64,000 bases of DNA, from contig NZ_CP149571.1 of NCBI RefSeq assembly GCF_037890695.1, positions 2,510,001 to 2,574,000 of the forward strand, read 5' to 3'. The notes under the pieces were generated by a model. That model ran no database searches and had not been told where the DNA came from. It saw only the letters and a program-made list of their open reading frames with translations. This document shows positions 1 through 9,376 of this stretch, in pieces. The stretch is from Aeromonas jandaei (GTDB lineage Bacteria; Pseudomonadota; Gammaproteobacteria; Enterobacterales; Aeromonadaceae). The translations under genes were made by a program, and so were the position numbers. The first letter of the stretch is position 1; every line of letters starts with the position of its first letter.

Positions 1-739
1 CCACGCGAGGGATCACGTCCATCCCGAAATCGTGGTGGGATTCGTCGTTGGTGATGTCTTCATCCAGCAACTGATAGAGATACTCGGCATCGAAGATGTA
101 GACCCCCATGGAGGCGAGGGAGGTATCTTCCTTGCCCGGCATGGCAGGCGGGTTGGCCGGTTTTTCCACAAAGGCATTGATCTTGCGATCGCCATCGATC
201 GCCATTACCCCGAAGGCACTCGCTTCACTGCGCGGCACTTCGATACAGGCAACGGTCACCTTGGCGCCCATGTTGACGTGGTCGAGCAACATGGCGGCGT
301 AGTCCATCTTGTAGATGTGGTCGCCTGCCAGTACGACGATATATTTGGGACCATGGTCGCGGATGATGTCCAGGTTCTGATAGACCGCATCAGCGGTGCC
401 CCGATACCAGTTGACCTCGTCCACGCGCTGCTGCGCGGGCAGCAGGTCGATGAACTCGTTCATCTGATAGCGCAAGAAAGACCAACCTGACTGAAGGTGG
501 CGCAGCAAGCTGTGGGATTTGTACTGGGTCACCACACCGACGCGGCGGATGCCGGAGTTGATGCAGTTGGAGAGCACAAAATCGATGATGCGGAATTTTC
601 CGCCAAAGTGGACTGCAGGCTTCGCTCTGTTATCAGTTAACTGTTTGAGGCGACTACCCCGCCCTCCGGCGAGAACCAAAGCCATGGTCTCGTTCAGCAA
701 CTGTCTTGCTTTTGCTGTATTGGCAGGTTGTAACAACAT
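1..739 (-). CDS. glgC: Glucose-1-phosphate adenylyltransferase (ADP-glucose pyrophosphorylase), N-terminal part
   Basis: This enzyme makes ADP-glucose from glucose-1-phosphate and ATP, the first committed step of bacterial glycogen synthesis in the cytoplasm. About 246 residues are visible; the rest lies beyond the left edge. The N-terminal nucleotide-binding motif LAGGRGSRL is at about residues 23-31, followed by [15 protein letters not shown], the substrate-site segment WYRGTADAV and [12 protein letters not shown]. The ATG at 739 has the purine-rich AAAGGGA just upstream. No glycogen gene is visible upstream, so other glg genes would lie to the left. Family identification is secure. Confidence 0.95.
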   Translation of the reverse strand, partial: MLLQPANTAKARQLLNETMALVLAGGRGSRLKQLTDNRAKPAVHFGGKFRIIDFVLSNCINSGIRRVGVVTQYKSHSLLRHLQSGWSFLRYQMNEFIDLLPAQQRVDEVNWYRGTADAVYQNLDIIRDHGPKYIVVLAGDHIYKMDYAAMLLDHVNMGAKVTVACIEVPRSEASAFGVMAIDGDRKINAFVEKPANPPAMPGKEDTSLASMGVYIFDAEYLYQLLDEDITNDESHHDFGMDVIPRV

Positions 740-1003
740 CTTGTATCCCTTTGTAGATAAATCACTACAATCTTGCCGCTTTTGAGACCTAAAGAAAGTG
801 CTTTCAGTCACACTTTTGCGGGGTATGCCGTAATAAAATGACTTTTTTGTTATTAAGGTGTGGTTGTTTTTTCATCTTTTGCTGTCAATCTGCTCACTCG
901 TAAATTTTCTTCGCAAAAAGAAGCTAACAGCGTTAACAGCGGGGCTGGAAAGAGGCCCCTGCCTGTGTGCAGGGGCCGGAAGGTGGGAGGTAAAACAGAC
1001 CGT

Positions 1004-1028
1004 AAAAAGAACCGCCAAAAGGGCGGTT
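1004..1028 (-). terminator. Rho-independent terminator of secDF
   Basis: On the minus strand ACCGCC and GGCGGT (1022-1027 and 1011-1016) form a stem with a 5-base loop, followed by TCTTTTT. It overlaps the secF stop codon. A second GC-rich hairpin with 9-bp arms (954-962 and 969-977) lies further downstream and may be a backup. Confidence 0.75.
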
Positions 1029-1944
1029 ATGCCGCCTCTGCCAGCGGCTCCTCACCCTTCTTCTGATAGGCCTGCGGGCTCAGACCCAGCAGCTCCTGCA
1101 CGGTCGAGGCTACCGTGATGGAGGAGATGGTCCCCACCAGAATGCCGGTGAACAGAGTGAAGGAGAAACCGTAGAGGGTATCGCCGCCAAACAGCAGCAG
1201 TGCCCCGACGGTAAACAGGGTGGTACCCGAGGTGATCATGGTGCGGCTGAAGGTGGCCTTGATGGCGACATCAGAACATTCGTGGATCCCCATCTGGGTG
1301 CGCGAGCTCAGCAGATCCCGCAAGCGGTCCGAAATCACGATGCTGTCGTTGAGGGAGTAGCCGATCACCGCCATCAGACCGGCGATGACGTTGAGATCAA
1401 ACTCGATGTTGAACAGCGCCAGCAACCCCAGCGCCACGATGGCATCGTGGATCACCGAGATAAGGATGCCGATGGCCTGACGCCACTCGAAGCGGAATGC
1501 CAGATAGGCCGAGATGGCGAGGGAGGCGACCAGCACCGCCAGCATCCCCTGCTGGAACAGCTCGGCGCCCACTTGCGGGCCGACGATGGTGGTGCGCAGC
1601 AGCTCGACCGGCATGCCCAGTTGCTGGGTCAGCATGGTGGCAAGCTCGGTGGCCTGCCAGGGCAGTTCATGCGGAGGCAGCTTGATCAGCCACTCGCCGG
1701 GAACACCGGCAGAGCTGAGCTCCACCGCGCCTGCCAGCGGGGAGGTGAGCATGGCGTTGAGCTCATGGGCCTCCTTGAGGGTCTGGATATGAAACTCCAG
1801 CAGGGTGCCACCGGTAAAGTCGAGGCCGAGGGCAAGGCCGTTGACCAGCAGCATGGCGATGCTCGCCACTGTCAGTACGATAGAGGCCCACAGGCCGATG
1901 TAACGCCAGCGGGTCAGCCCCATGGCAACAATCATTTTCAACAT
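1027..1944 (-). CDS. secF: Protein translocase subunit SecF
   Basis: SecF acts with SecD in the inner membrane to drive late steps of Sec export using the proton or sodium gradient. The start at 1944 is preceded by AAGGAGAG at good spacing and gives 305 residues, normal for SecF; an upstream in-frame start would add an atypical 34-residue leader. The first membrane segment is followed by the signature GLALGLDFTGGTLLEF, and the C-terminal half carries five further membrane segments, including VIGYSLNDSIVISDRLRD. It lies 155 bp downstream of secD on the same strand and ends in a terminator. Confidence 0.95.
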   Translation of the reverse strand: MLKMIVAMGLTRWRYIGLWASIVLTVASIAMLLVNGLALGLDFTGGTLLEFHIQTLKEAHELNAMLTSPLAGAVELSSAGVPGEWLIKLPPHELPWQATELATMLTQQLGMPVELLRTTIVGPQVGAELFQQGMLAVLVASLAISAYLAFRFEWRQAIGILISVIHDAIVALGLLALFNIEFDLNVIAGLMAVIGYSLNDSIVISDRLRDLLSSRTQMGIHECSDVAIKATFSRTMITSGTTLFTVGALLLFGGDTLYGFSFTLFTGILVGTISSITVASTVQELLGLSPQAYQKKGEEPLAEAA

Positions 1945-2099
1945 AGTTCTCTCCTTGGCCTGCCAGCGCCTGGCTGGCGGCCGCATCCCGACGTGCCTTG
2001 GCACTGCGGGGGAAATGTCTCTGATCCGGCGCGTTTGGCTGGCCATATCAATGGCCGGCGGCGGCGCCGGATCCGCTCATCAGGGGACAGTTCGCCCCG

Positions 2100-3902
2100 T
2101 TACACCTTCAGCGTGCGCTCGCTGCTGCGGCCCCACAGGGGGTTGATGATGGCGCGTGTACCCCAGATCCCGGTCACCATGCTGGAGATAAGCCCCAGAA
2201 TGAGAGTGATGGAGAAGCCTTGCAGCGGCCCGGAACCGATGGAGTAGAGCACAACGGCGCAGATGAGCGTGGTGATGTTGGCATCGAAGATGGTGCGAAA
2301 TGCCGAGCGATAGCCAAAGTCGATGGCGTTGGCCAGCGAGCCGCCGTCACGCAGGCGATCCTTGATCCGCTCGAAGATGAGTACGTGGGTATCTACCGCC
2401 ATCCCTACCGTCAGCACCAGACCGGCGATCCCCGGCAGGGTCAGCACGGCCCCCGGCAGCACCGCCAGCATGCCGACCTGCATCAGCAGGTTGGCGACCA
2501 GCGCGGTGATGGCGACCCAGCCGAACTTGCGATACCAGGCCATCATGAACAGCATCATGCCCGCCATGCCGAACCCGAGGGCGGTGAAGCCCGCTTCGAT
2601 ATTCTGCATCCCGAGGGTCGGGCCAATACTGCGCTCTTCCAGGATCTTGAGCGGTGCGGTGAGGGCACCGGCGCGCAGCAGCATGGCGAGCTCCTGCGCT
2701 TCCGGCAGGCTGCCAATCCCGGTGATACGGAACTGGTTGCCAAGGGCGGTCTGGATGGTGGCGACGTTGATCACCTCGCTCTGGGCGCGCAGCTTGCCCT
2801 GGGCATTGGTCTTGTACTCGGTGAAGACGGTCGCCATCGGCTTGCCCACATGCTGGCGGCTGAACTGGTTCATCTTGTTGCCACCCAGGGTGTCGAGCAC
2901 GATGTTGACCTGCGGTTGGCCCATCTCGCCCATATTGGCCCGGGCATCGACGATGTGTTCGCCGGTCAGCACTGGCCGGCGTGCCATGCCGACGGCCTGA
3001 CCGTTGCGATCGGCGATGTAGAAGTGGCTGTCAGCCTTGGCCTCGTAGAAGGCCAGTGACGCGGTCGCCCCGATCACCTCTTTCGCCTGTTTGGGGTTGT
3101 GCACACCCGGCAGCTCGATGCGGATGCCATCCTGCCCCTGACGCTGTACCGAAGCTTCGACGATGCCGAGTTCGTTGATCCGCTTCTTGAGGATGGAGAG
3201 GTTCTGGGTCACGGCGTTGTTGATGAGCTGGGTGCGTTCGGCCTCGCTCAGCACCAGCTTGAGCTGGTTGCCGCTGCGGGTCATTTTCCACTGATCCTGA
3301 CGGGTACCGGCACTCTCCTTGATGATGGTGAGCCAGCCACTCTGATCGTCAGCTTCCGGCAGGGTGACATTGACGCTGCCGAGATCTGCCCGGGCCACGC
3401 CGGCACCGCGCAGATTGGCTTCACGGAAGCGGGTGCGCAGGGTGTCGACCAGATTCTTGGTCTGGGCATCGAGGACGAAATCGACATCGACCCCAATCAG
3501 CAGCTGGGAGCCGCCGCGCAGATCGAGGCCGAGCTTGATGGGATCGGCACCAAGGCGGCTGATCCAGGTCGGGGCGTTGGAGTGGAACTCCAGCGTCAGC
3601 GCGGCGCTGTCGAGGCCCTGCTGCTCCAGCAGTTGTTTGGCTCTTTGCTGTTCGCTCTGGCTGGCAAAGACCAGCTCGACCCGCTCAGGTTGTTCGATGA
3701 TCTTGGTCGGGGTCAGGTGGTTGTCGGTCAGCAGCATATGCTGTTTGGTGGTCAGGCTCTGCTGACCGTGCAGACCAAGAGAGGGCTGCTCGCCAAAAAA
3801 GGTCGGCAGCGAATAGAAGGTAAAGGTCAGCAGCATGAGCAGCAGTAGGGCGTACTGCCACTTGCTCATGCGGTTAAGAAGGGTATGACTGGTTTTTCTC
3901 AT
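2100..3902 (-). CDS. secD: Protein translocase subunit SecD
   Basis: SecD is the large partner of SecF in the ancillary Sec complex that pulls preproteins to the periplasmic side. The 600 residues show an N-terminal membrane segment (about 15-32), the conserved LGLDLRGGSQLLIGVD, a large periplasmic P1 domain and five C-terminal membrane segments with LTVGMAVDTHVLIFERIKD. Usually tgt and yajC lie upstream. Here the upstream gene is an unrelated small membrane protein, so this pair may be a second SecDF set, as reported for some Vibrio species. That paralogue status is inference; the family assignment is not in doubt. Confidence 0.95.
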   Translation of the reverse strand: MRKTSHTLLNRMSKWQYALLLLMLLTFTFYSLPTFFGEQPSLGLHGQQSLTTKQHMLLTDNHLTPTKIIEQPERVELVFASQSEQQRAKQLLEQQGLDSAALTLEFHSNAPTWISRLGADPIKLGLDLRGGSQLLIGVDVDFVLDAQTKNLVDTLRTRFREANLRGAGVARADLGSVNVTLPEADDQSGWLTIIKESAGTRQDQWKMTRSGNQLKLVLSEAERTQLINNAVTQNLSILKKRINELGIVEASVQRQGQDGIRIELPGVHNPKQAKEVIGATASLAFYEAKADSHFYIADRNGQAVGMARRPVLTGEHIVDARANMGEMGQPQVNIVLDTLGGNKMNQFSRQHVGKPMATVFTEYKTNAQGKLRAQSEVINVATIQTALGNQFRITGIGSLPEAQELAMLLRAGALTAPLKILEERSIGPTLGMQNIEAGFTALGFGMAGMMLFMMAWYRKFGWVAITALVANLLMQVGMLAVLPGAVLTLPGIAGLVLTVGMAVDTHVLIFERIKDRLRDGGSLANAIDFGYRSAFRTIFDANITTLICAVVLYSIGSGPLQGFSITLILGLISSMVTGIWGTRAIINPLWGRSSERTLKV

Positions 3903-4059
3903 GGCAAATTGGCCTCTGTCAGGAGAATGGTGCGCAGGCCGATAGCATCAAGGCTCGGCAAGGCGCAGAAAAAGGGATGCATCAAGTTCGGATCAGGCCG
4001 AAGCGGGATCCGTCAGAAGGAGGAGATGAGCAAACAGTGGCTGTGCCAACCCCTCGGGG

Positions 4060-4479
4060 TCAGGCGCTCAGATAGCTCTGGGTGAAGCGGTACTGCAGAT
4101 ACTGGCGCTGCAGCCGGTGGCGGTGAATGGTGGCGAAGGGATCGCGAAAGAGCTGCTTGTGGTAGAGCTGTGCGGCCAGCAACAGCCAGCCAAGCAGCAC
4201 CAGCAGAATGGCCTGGGCAGACCAGCTCTGGATCAGCTCGTAGACCACATTTTTGGGCTGGTTGTCGCTGCGCAGGGACTGCTCAAAACGCAGCAGGTGA
4301 TTCTGGTTGGTCGCAACAAACTTGATGACGCCATCGTCGCTCTCGCTCGCTTGCGAGAGGCTCTGGGTCTGTTGCTGATCGGGTAGCAGCGGGCCTTCCA
4401 TCACATTGATGGAACAAAGCAGGGTGAGCGAGACAACGAGTGCCACCAGCCCCAGTTTGACTTTGTCGATAAGGCGCAA
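4060..4479 (-). CDS. Small two-helix membrane protein, function unknown
   Basis: I do not recognise this protein. With a TTG start at 4479, six bases downstream of GGGAAT, it is about 139 residues; an upstream TTG at 4551 would add a Cys-rich leader that looks unnatural. Two hydrophobic stretches are visible, near residues 10-27 and 90-110, with a polar Gln/Ser-rich segment between them and a basic Arg/Gln-rich tail (RHRLQRQYLQYRF). This suggests an inner-membrane protein with a small extracytoplasmic loop. It lies between secD and the DUF6279 lipoprotein gene on the same strand, but gaps on both sides give no clear operon. Confidence 0.6.
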   Translation of the reverse strand: MRLIDKVKLGLVALVVSLTLLCSINVMEGPLLPDQQQTQSLSQASESDDGVIKFVATNQNHLLRFEQSLRSDNQPKNVVYELIQSWSAQAILLVLLGWLLLAAQLYHKQLFRDPFATIHRHRLQRQYLQYRFTQSYLSA

Positions 4480-4575
4480 AAGGGTATTCCCGATAAATGG
4501 AAAGGGGAAACTACCACAGGCGGCGCAGGCGGGACAACCCTTGCCGCCCAATTAGGATTATTCTGAAGCTCCTTG

Positions 4576-5433
4576 TCAGCTCCCGGTCATCTGCTGGAAA
4601 TCGCGGGCATAGCCCTTGAGCAGGGAGTAGAGATGGGCCCGCTGGGCCAGATCCAGCGACTGGCTCATGGCGCAGAGCCAGTTGACGGTGCGCTGGCGCG
4701 ACTGCTCGGTATAACCGGTGAAGCGGCCATCCATCATGCCATCCCCCTGTGCCAGCAGCTCGGTCAGCTCGCGGGTGAAATCGGGGCTCTGACGCTGCTG
4801 CATCAGCCTGTCCAGCTCTTTGGTCCAGGAGGTCTGGAACTCGAGCCAAGGTGGCATCAGCTCATACTGCCACTCGGCCCACTGGGCCACCAGTGGCGCC
4901 TGCGCCGGTTTCACTTCGCCAATCCAGTACTCGAGGCGCTGGTTCATCTTGTCGCGAAACTCCGCCAGCATCTTCTCTTTGGGTTCACTGGCAAACTCCT
5001 GCTGCCGCTCCTGCTGGCGCTTGAGCCGATCGGCCATGAAGCGGGTCACCTGCTCATCGCTCAGGGTGCTCGCCAGCCTGACGGTGCGGGGAATGGCGTT
5101 TTCCAGGGTGCGGGTCAGGCTCTGCTGCACCGCATCGAGATTGGTGGAGATCTGCTCCGGTGTCATGGGGCTGGCTACCGCTTTGGCGAGGGTATCGAGA
5201 TCCCGGGCGTAGCGGGGCAGCTCGTGCTGGCGGTGCCATGCCATCAGCCCTTTGACCTCGCGGCTCAGCAGATCCTTCTGGGGTGAGGTGAGGACGAAAT
5301 AGTCGTCCAGCTGCCAGATGATGGCGGTATCAATCCAGTAGTAGATAACCCGGGTCGAGCAGCCGGTCAGCAGCAGGCCGAGCAGTAGCAGACCCCAGGT
5401 TTTTGGCTTGTGCCAGCGCACCTTGTTGATCAT
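4576..5433 (-). CDS. DUF6279 family lipoprotein
   Basis: This 285-residue protein starts with a lipoprotein signal peptide whose lipobox LLTGC puts the acylated cysteine near residue 25. The mature part begins with STRVIYYWIDTAIIWQLDDYF and continues as a mostly helical domain rich in Trp, Arg and Gln, matching what I know of DUF6279. The function is unknown. It directly follows thiK (3-bp gap) and is the last gene of the minus-strand hinT-lpoB cluster, so co-transcription is likely. Placement in the envelope among other lipoproteins suggests a periplasm or outer-membrane role, but nothing more specific can be supported. Confidence 0.8.
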   Translation of the reverse strand: MINKVRWHKPKTWGLLLLGLLLTGCSTRVIYYWIDTAIIWQLDDYFVLTSPQKDLLSREVKGLMAWHRQHELPRYARDLDTLAKAVASPMTPEQISTNLDAVQQSLTRTLENAIPRTVRLASTLSDEQVTRFMADRLKRQQERQQEFASEPKEKMLAEFRDKMNQRLEYWIGEVKPAQAPLVAQWAEWQYELMPPWLEFQTSWTKELDRLMQQRQSPDFTRELTELLAQGDGMMDGRFTGYTEQSRQRTVNWLCAMSQSLDLAQRAHLYSLLKGYARDFQQMTGS

Positions 5434-5436
5434 CTG

Positions 5437-6282
5437 TCACTCCAGTCGTTGCCGGTTAAGGGCAATCAGTGCGTCGTAGTCGGGCGAAGCGTGTTGCTCG
5501 GCCATCAGCAGGGCCCAGAGCAGACCGATATAGTCGACCCAGGGGATGAACGCCTCGCTGTGAAAATCGGGCCACTCATGGCGCGGGAGCGAGCGCAGAT
5601 AGTGCTCCTCCAGCGCCTTGCGCCGCTCTGCGGGCCAGTCGTGGGTGCGTTGGATGCTGGCCACCTCAAAGCCGGGATGGCCTGCCGCACCGTACTCCCA
5701 GTCGATAACCCAGGGCGCGTGACCCAACAAGTTAGCCGGATTGAGATCATGGTGGCAAGGTCGCCAGCAATTGTCGGGCTCGTGGCTGGCAAGCAGGCTG
5801 CGCTCGAGTGCCGGCAACCAGGTCGGTACATGAGCCAGCCGGGCGCGATAACCGGCGGCGTGGGTCCGTACCGCCATCACCACGGAGGGCAAAGGGAGGC
5901 GATGCAGCTTGCGCAGCACCTCAGCCAGCAAACGGGGCTGTTCGGCGACGGGGGGCGCAGCTTCTAGCCAGTTTGGCTCGTCGCACCACTCCAGCAGCAT
6001 CAGGCCGCTGGCGGGATCACCATAGTGGCAGGGCAGCGCGAGCTCTTCGGCCATCGCTCCCTGATAGAGCTGCCACTCAGTGGCGCGGTCGATGCCAAGG
6101 CGCACCGGATCCGGGTGGCCCCGACGCAAAAAGTAACTGCGCCCCGAAGGGAGGCGCAGTCGATAGTTGCTGTTGGTGAGGCCCGTACCGAGCGGCTCGA
6201 GAGCCCCGTCCCGCCATGGGACGGGGAGCGTGGCGAGCAGGGCGTCGGGGGCGAGCATCACCGGATTAGCCTTACCAGCCAA
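5437..6282 (-). CDS. thiK: Phosphotransferase of the thiamine kinase (ThiK/YcfN) type
   Basis: The 281-residue protein has an aminoglycoside/choline-kinase fold. LGTGLTNSNYRL is the nucleotide-binding start, HHDLNPANLL (about 178-187) is the Brenner catalytic motif, and VIDWEYGAAGHPGFEVA is the metal-binding segment. In E. coli the gene next to lpoB is thiK, which phosphorylates thiamine to salvage it. The same position here, overlapping the lpoB end by 11 bp, supports that name. Substrate cannot be proved from motifs alone because choline and aminoglycoside kinases share them. Confidence 0.8.
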   Translation of the reverse strand: MAGKANPVMLAPDALLATLPVPWRDGALEPLGTGLTNSNYRLRLPSGRSYFLRRGHPDPVRLGIDRATEWQLYQGAMAEELALPCHYGDPASGLMLLEWCDEPNWLEAAPPVAEQPRLLAEVLRKLHRLPLPSVVMAVRTHAAGYRARLAHVPTWLPALERSLLASHEPDNCWRPCHHDLNPANLLGHAPWVIDWEYGAAGHPGFEVASIQRTHDWPAERRKALEEHYLRSLPRHEWPDFHSEAFIPWVDYIGLLWALLMAEQHASPDYDALIALNRQRLE

Positions 6283-6868
6283 AGGTGGACTTCTTCGCCT
6301 GCTTGCGGATCTCTTTCTGGTCAGCCCAGAGCAGCTCGCCGCTTTGCAGGTCCATCAGGTTCATGGTCATCTGGTAGTAGACATCTTTCACCTTGCCATT
6401 GTCCTTGACGATGCTGGCGAGGTTGCCATAGACCATGTAGCGGGCACCGGTCTGCTTGCCAAGCCGCACCATGGAGGCGGGATCAACCATGCCGCTGCTC
6501 TGCTGATATTCGAGCTGCTGCTTGACGGCGGCAACCTTGCTCATGTCAACGAAGCGGAACTTGCCGGCCCGCAGCAGCTTGGTGCGGATGGTGTCGGTGA
6601 TCGCTTCAGTATCGATGTGCTCGGAGGTCTTGTTGCGGATGGAGTCCATGAACATCACCGGACGGCCGCCTGCGGTGATCTCGCTGGTGGCGGGGGAGGC
6701 CAGCATGGAATCCGCCATCTTGTCGGCAATGGCCTGCAGATCGCTTGAGCCGTAATCGACGGTGACCGTTTCGGTTTCGGTCGGATCACCGTAGCTGACC
6801 GTGGTGCTGGAGCAGCCGCCCAGCAGCAGGGCGCCAGTCAGGATCAGCAGGGCATGATTCATTTTCAT
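6272..6868 (-). CDS. lpoB: Penicillin-binding protein activator LpoB
   Basis: LpoB is an outer-membrane lipoprotein that reaches through the peptidoglycan to stimulate the bifunctional synthase PBP1b. This copy has 198 residues, a signal peptide with lipobox LLGGC (Cys about 19), and the conserved C-terminal domain with PVMFMDSIRNKTSEHIDT, RFVDMSKVAAVKQQL and YMVYGNLASIV. The linker after the lipid anchor is shorter than in E. coli LpoB. Its ATG overlaps the ycfL stop by one base (TGATG), and its end overlaps thiK, so the genes are translationally coupled. Confidence 0.9.
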   Translation of the reverse strand: MKMNHALLILTGALLLGGCSSTTVSYGDPTETETVTVDYGSSDLQAIADKMADSMLASPATSEITAGGRPVMFMDSIRNKTSEHIDTEAITDTIRTKLLRAGKFRFVDMSKVAAVKQQLEYQQSSGMVDPASMVRLGKQTGARYMVYGNLASIVKDNGKVKDVYYQMTMNLMDLQSGELLWADQKEIRKQAKKSTFGW

Positions 6869-7266
6869 CAGTAGGATTCCTCAATCACTTCACGTACATA
6901 AATCCGGTAACCGCGGGCGGTCGGGCTCGGCGCCAGGGCAGACAGGGTGCGGGTCTGATAGCCATGCAGCTTGAGCGGTGTCCAGCCACGACCGTCGCTG
7001 GCGACCTCCTGACCGGCCTCATCATACCAATAGAACATATATTGCAGCTTGTTGTCGCCACGCTGGGTGCTGGCGGCGGCCACATTGACCTGCAGCAGTC
7101 CGTTCTGTTCACGGCGGCTCAGCTCGGTCAGGGTGACGTTGACGTTTTGATGCTGCTCCGCCACCGCTGCGGCGCCCGGTGCTCCATAGAGCGCCACGCC
7201 GGAGGTGTTGGTGGCGCAGCCGGTCAGCAGCAGCGCGAGCCCGAGGGCCAACCCGTATGCTTTCAT
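6868..7266 (-). CDS. ycfL: YcfL family lipoprotein
   Basis: YcfL is a small envelope lipoprotein of unknown function that lies upstream of lpoB in many gammaproteobacteria. The start at 7266 has AAGGAGAG at ideal spacing and gives a 132-residue protein with signal MKAYGLALGLALLLTGC; the next residues ATNTSG follow the acylated cysteine. The mature domain has LQYMFYWYDEAGQEV and YRIYVREVIEESY, a beta-rich fold. It is coupled to lpoB by a one-base overlap. Family membership rests on signal, size and synteny. Confidence 0.85.
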   Translation of the reverse strand: MKAYGLALGLALLLTGCATNTSGVALYGAPGAAAVAEQHQNVNVTLTELSRREQNGLLQVNVAAASTQRGDNKLQYMFYWYDEAGQEVASDGRGWTPLKLHGYQTRTLSALAPSPTARGYRIYVREVIEESY

Positions 7267-7349
7267 CTTGCTCTCCTTGATTGGAGTGAGTGGGGCAGCA
7301 CTGGGAGCTGCCCGGTTAATCGTCTTGCTCATCTCTCTTTGCCGCTTGC

Positions 7350-8786
7350 TCAGAGCGGCATCACCCGGGTGGTCAGGCCGGCGCCGAGGCGCTGAACCCA
7401 CACCAGGGTGGTGCGGCCGCTATGAATGGTCAGCGGCAACTGACGCTGGGCGGCACCCGCTCCCAGAGTGAGGTTCACCTCACCCGCCGGCACCATCCCC
7501 TGCCAGCTCGATGCCTGCGCCGGCAGTGTCAGCCAGCTGCGGGTATCGGCACGCTCCGAGAGGGTGTTGAAGATCCCCACCAGAATATTGCCCACATCGC
7601 CCCCCTCTTTGGCGGCGGTGCGGCGCATCTGCTCCTTGGCCACCAGCCGCAGCGCCTGGCGGGTCAGCATACCGGGCAGCCGCTCCTGCAGATCCTTGGC
7701 GGCCAGCGCTTCCAGCCTGACCAATTCGCTGGTCTGCTCGACCCGTTTGCCGAGCGTGACTGTAAGCGGCCCCGTGTCGCTGGCCCGATTATCGTAATAG
7801 GGGATGGCTACGGTAAAGGTGCGAAAATCGCCGCGTGAGGTGGAGATGGGCAGCGGCAGGAACAGTTCGCGCCGTGCCGGGATCAGGCCATCTTCAAACA
7901 GCACCACCAGTTGGCCCTGATTTTTAGTGAGTGGTGGCGCTTTGCGACCCACCTTTTTCTCGGTCGCGCGGATCTCGTCCGGCGCGCCGCGCAGCACCGC
8001 CAGACGCAGCAAGGCATCTTGCAGGCTGCGGTTGTCCGGCGCTATCTGGTAGCCGCGCTGGTAATCGACCCAAGCGTCGTTGAGATCCCCCGCAGCCTCA
8101 TAGAGCACGGCGGAGAAGTAGAAGGTATAGGCGTTCTGGAAACCGTTCTTGACCTTGCCGATCAGCCGGTCGAGCTCGGGTGCGCCGCGCGACATCAGCT
8201 GGCGCATCTCCCCCTCGGTCTCGGCCTCTTCGCTCTCATCCTTCGCTTTGCGCACCTCGTCAGCTCGCCGTTTCAGGGCCTGCTCCTGCACCTGATTGGC
8301 CCGGCGCACCTCCACCAGGGCGCCATCGGCATCACCCCGTTGCAGGTAGTTGAGGGCCAGATAGTGGTGCAGCATGGTGCGTTCGTAATCGGGGGTGAGG
8401 TAGGCCATCGACTGGTCGTTGGTGAGCAGGCTGCCCACCTGATCCAGACCGTGGCTCAGCCGGTATTCGGCCTGATTGTCTTCCCACTCGAGGCGACTGT
8501 CGGCGGCAGAAAACGCCTGCTTGCTGCCCGCATCCTGACCGGCGAGCCAGGCGATGCGCCCCTCTTCAAGGCGATCGAGGACAAAGGTGTCATCGCCGAG
8601 GGTGGAGTCGCGCACCTCGGGCAGCGCCTCGGCGGCATGGCCCAGCAGCAGCTGGTTGCGCAGCGGCACCATCTGATCGGAGTAGGAGACGAACATGTCT
8701 TGCCAGCGGGAGGCGCAGCCCCCCAGCAACAGCAGGGCGCCGCAGAGCAGCAGGGCGCTGCGGCAGGTAGCGATGTGGCGAGTCAT
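7350..8786 (-). CDS. COG3014 family lipoprotein with TPR-like repeats
   Basis: The 478-residue protein begins [20 protein letters not shown] with lipobox LLGGC and is therefore probably lipid-anchored. The first half is helical and TPR-like: LEEGRIAWLAGQDAGSKQAF, LALNYLQRGDADGALVEVRR, YFSAVLYEAAGDLNDAWVDY. The second half is beta-rich. I know this family only as COG3014, with no established function. The ATG at 8786 overlaps the hinT stop by one base. E. coli has no such gene between hinT and ycfL, so this is an extra member of the LpoB-type envelope cluster. A longer reading frame upstream is a shadow of hinT. Confidence 0.85.
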   Translation of the reverse strand: MTRHIATCRSALLLCGALLLLGGCASRWQDMFVSYSDQMVPLRNQLLLGHAAEALPEVRDSTLGDDTFVLDRLEEGRIAWLAGQDAGSKQAFSAADSRLEWEDNQAEYRLSHGLDQVGSLLTNDQSMAYLTPDYERTMLHHYLALNYLQRGDADGALVEVRRANQVQEQALKRRADEVRKAKDESEEAETEGEMRQLMSRGAPELDRLIGKVKNGFQNAYTFYFSAVLYEAAGDLNDAWVDYQRGYQIAPDNRSLQDALLRLAVLRGAPDEIRATEKKVGRKAPPLTKNQGQLVVLFEDGLIPARRELFLPLPISTSRGDFRTFTVAIPYYDNRASDTGPLTVTLGKRVEQTSELVRLEALAAKDLQERLPGMLTRQALRLVAKEQMRRTAAKEGGDVGNILVGIFNTLSERADTRSWLTLPAQASSWQGMVPAGEVNLTLGAGAAQRQLPLTIHSGRTTLVWVQRLGAGLTTRVMPL

Positions 8787-9136
8787 TACAGGCTGAGCAG
8801 CGGTCCCAGCGGCTGGCCACCGACCAGATGCATGTGGATGTGGTAGACCTCCTGCCCGCCGTGGCGGTTGCAGTTCATGATGAGGCGGTAGCCATCCTCG
8901 GCAATCCCCGCGTCGGCGGCGAGTTTGCGGGCCACGGTGAACATCCGGCCAAGGGCCAGCTCGTGCTCCGGCTCCACATCGTTGACGGTGGGGATCAGCA
9001 CATTGGGGATGATCAGCACGTGGGTCTTGGCCTTGGGCTGGATGTCCCGGAAAGCGGTCACCAGATCGTCCTGATAAAGGATGTCGGCGGGGATCTCTTT
9101 GCGGATGATTTTGCTGAAAATGGTTTCTTGCGCCAT
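8786..9136 (-). CDS. hinT: HIT family purine nucleoside phosphoramidase HinT
   Basis: HinT hydrolyses AMP-lysine and other adenosine phosphoramidates. The 116-residue protein starts [20 protein letters not shown] and carries the histidine triad [11 protein letters not shown] near the C-terminus (about 100-110), with [14 protein letters not shown] before it. The start at 9136 matches the family N-terminus exactly. It is the first gene of the minus-strand cluster down to the DUF6279 gene, an order resembling E. coli hinT-ycfL-lpoB-thiK. Identification is very secure. Confidence 0.96.
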   Translation of the reverse strand: MAQETIFSKIIRKEIPADILYQDDLVTAFRDIQPKAKTHVLIIPNVLIPTVNDVEPEHELALGRMFTVARKLAADAGIAEDGYRLIMNCNRHGGQEVYHIHMHLVGGQPLGPLLSL

Positions 9137-9376
9137 GGCTAACTCCCTTATGAGAAAAAGAAAATCGAATTTGGATCCCAAGCGGCTCCGCGCTGCACGG
9201 CAAGTGTGACACAAGCCGAGATTTGACACAGCTGATGTCCCATTCCCTTCAGTTATTGTTAAAAATACCGATAGCCGGAGGGACGTCATCTGTAGCGCCT
9301 GTTCAGGGTGGTCTGCAGGGTATCAAAAGGACGGGGTACTCAGGCAAGGGACTTTTGCATATACAGCGGGATAATA

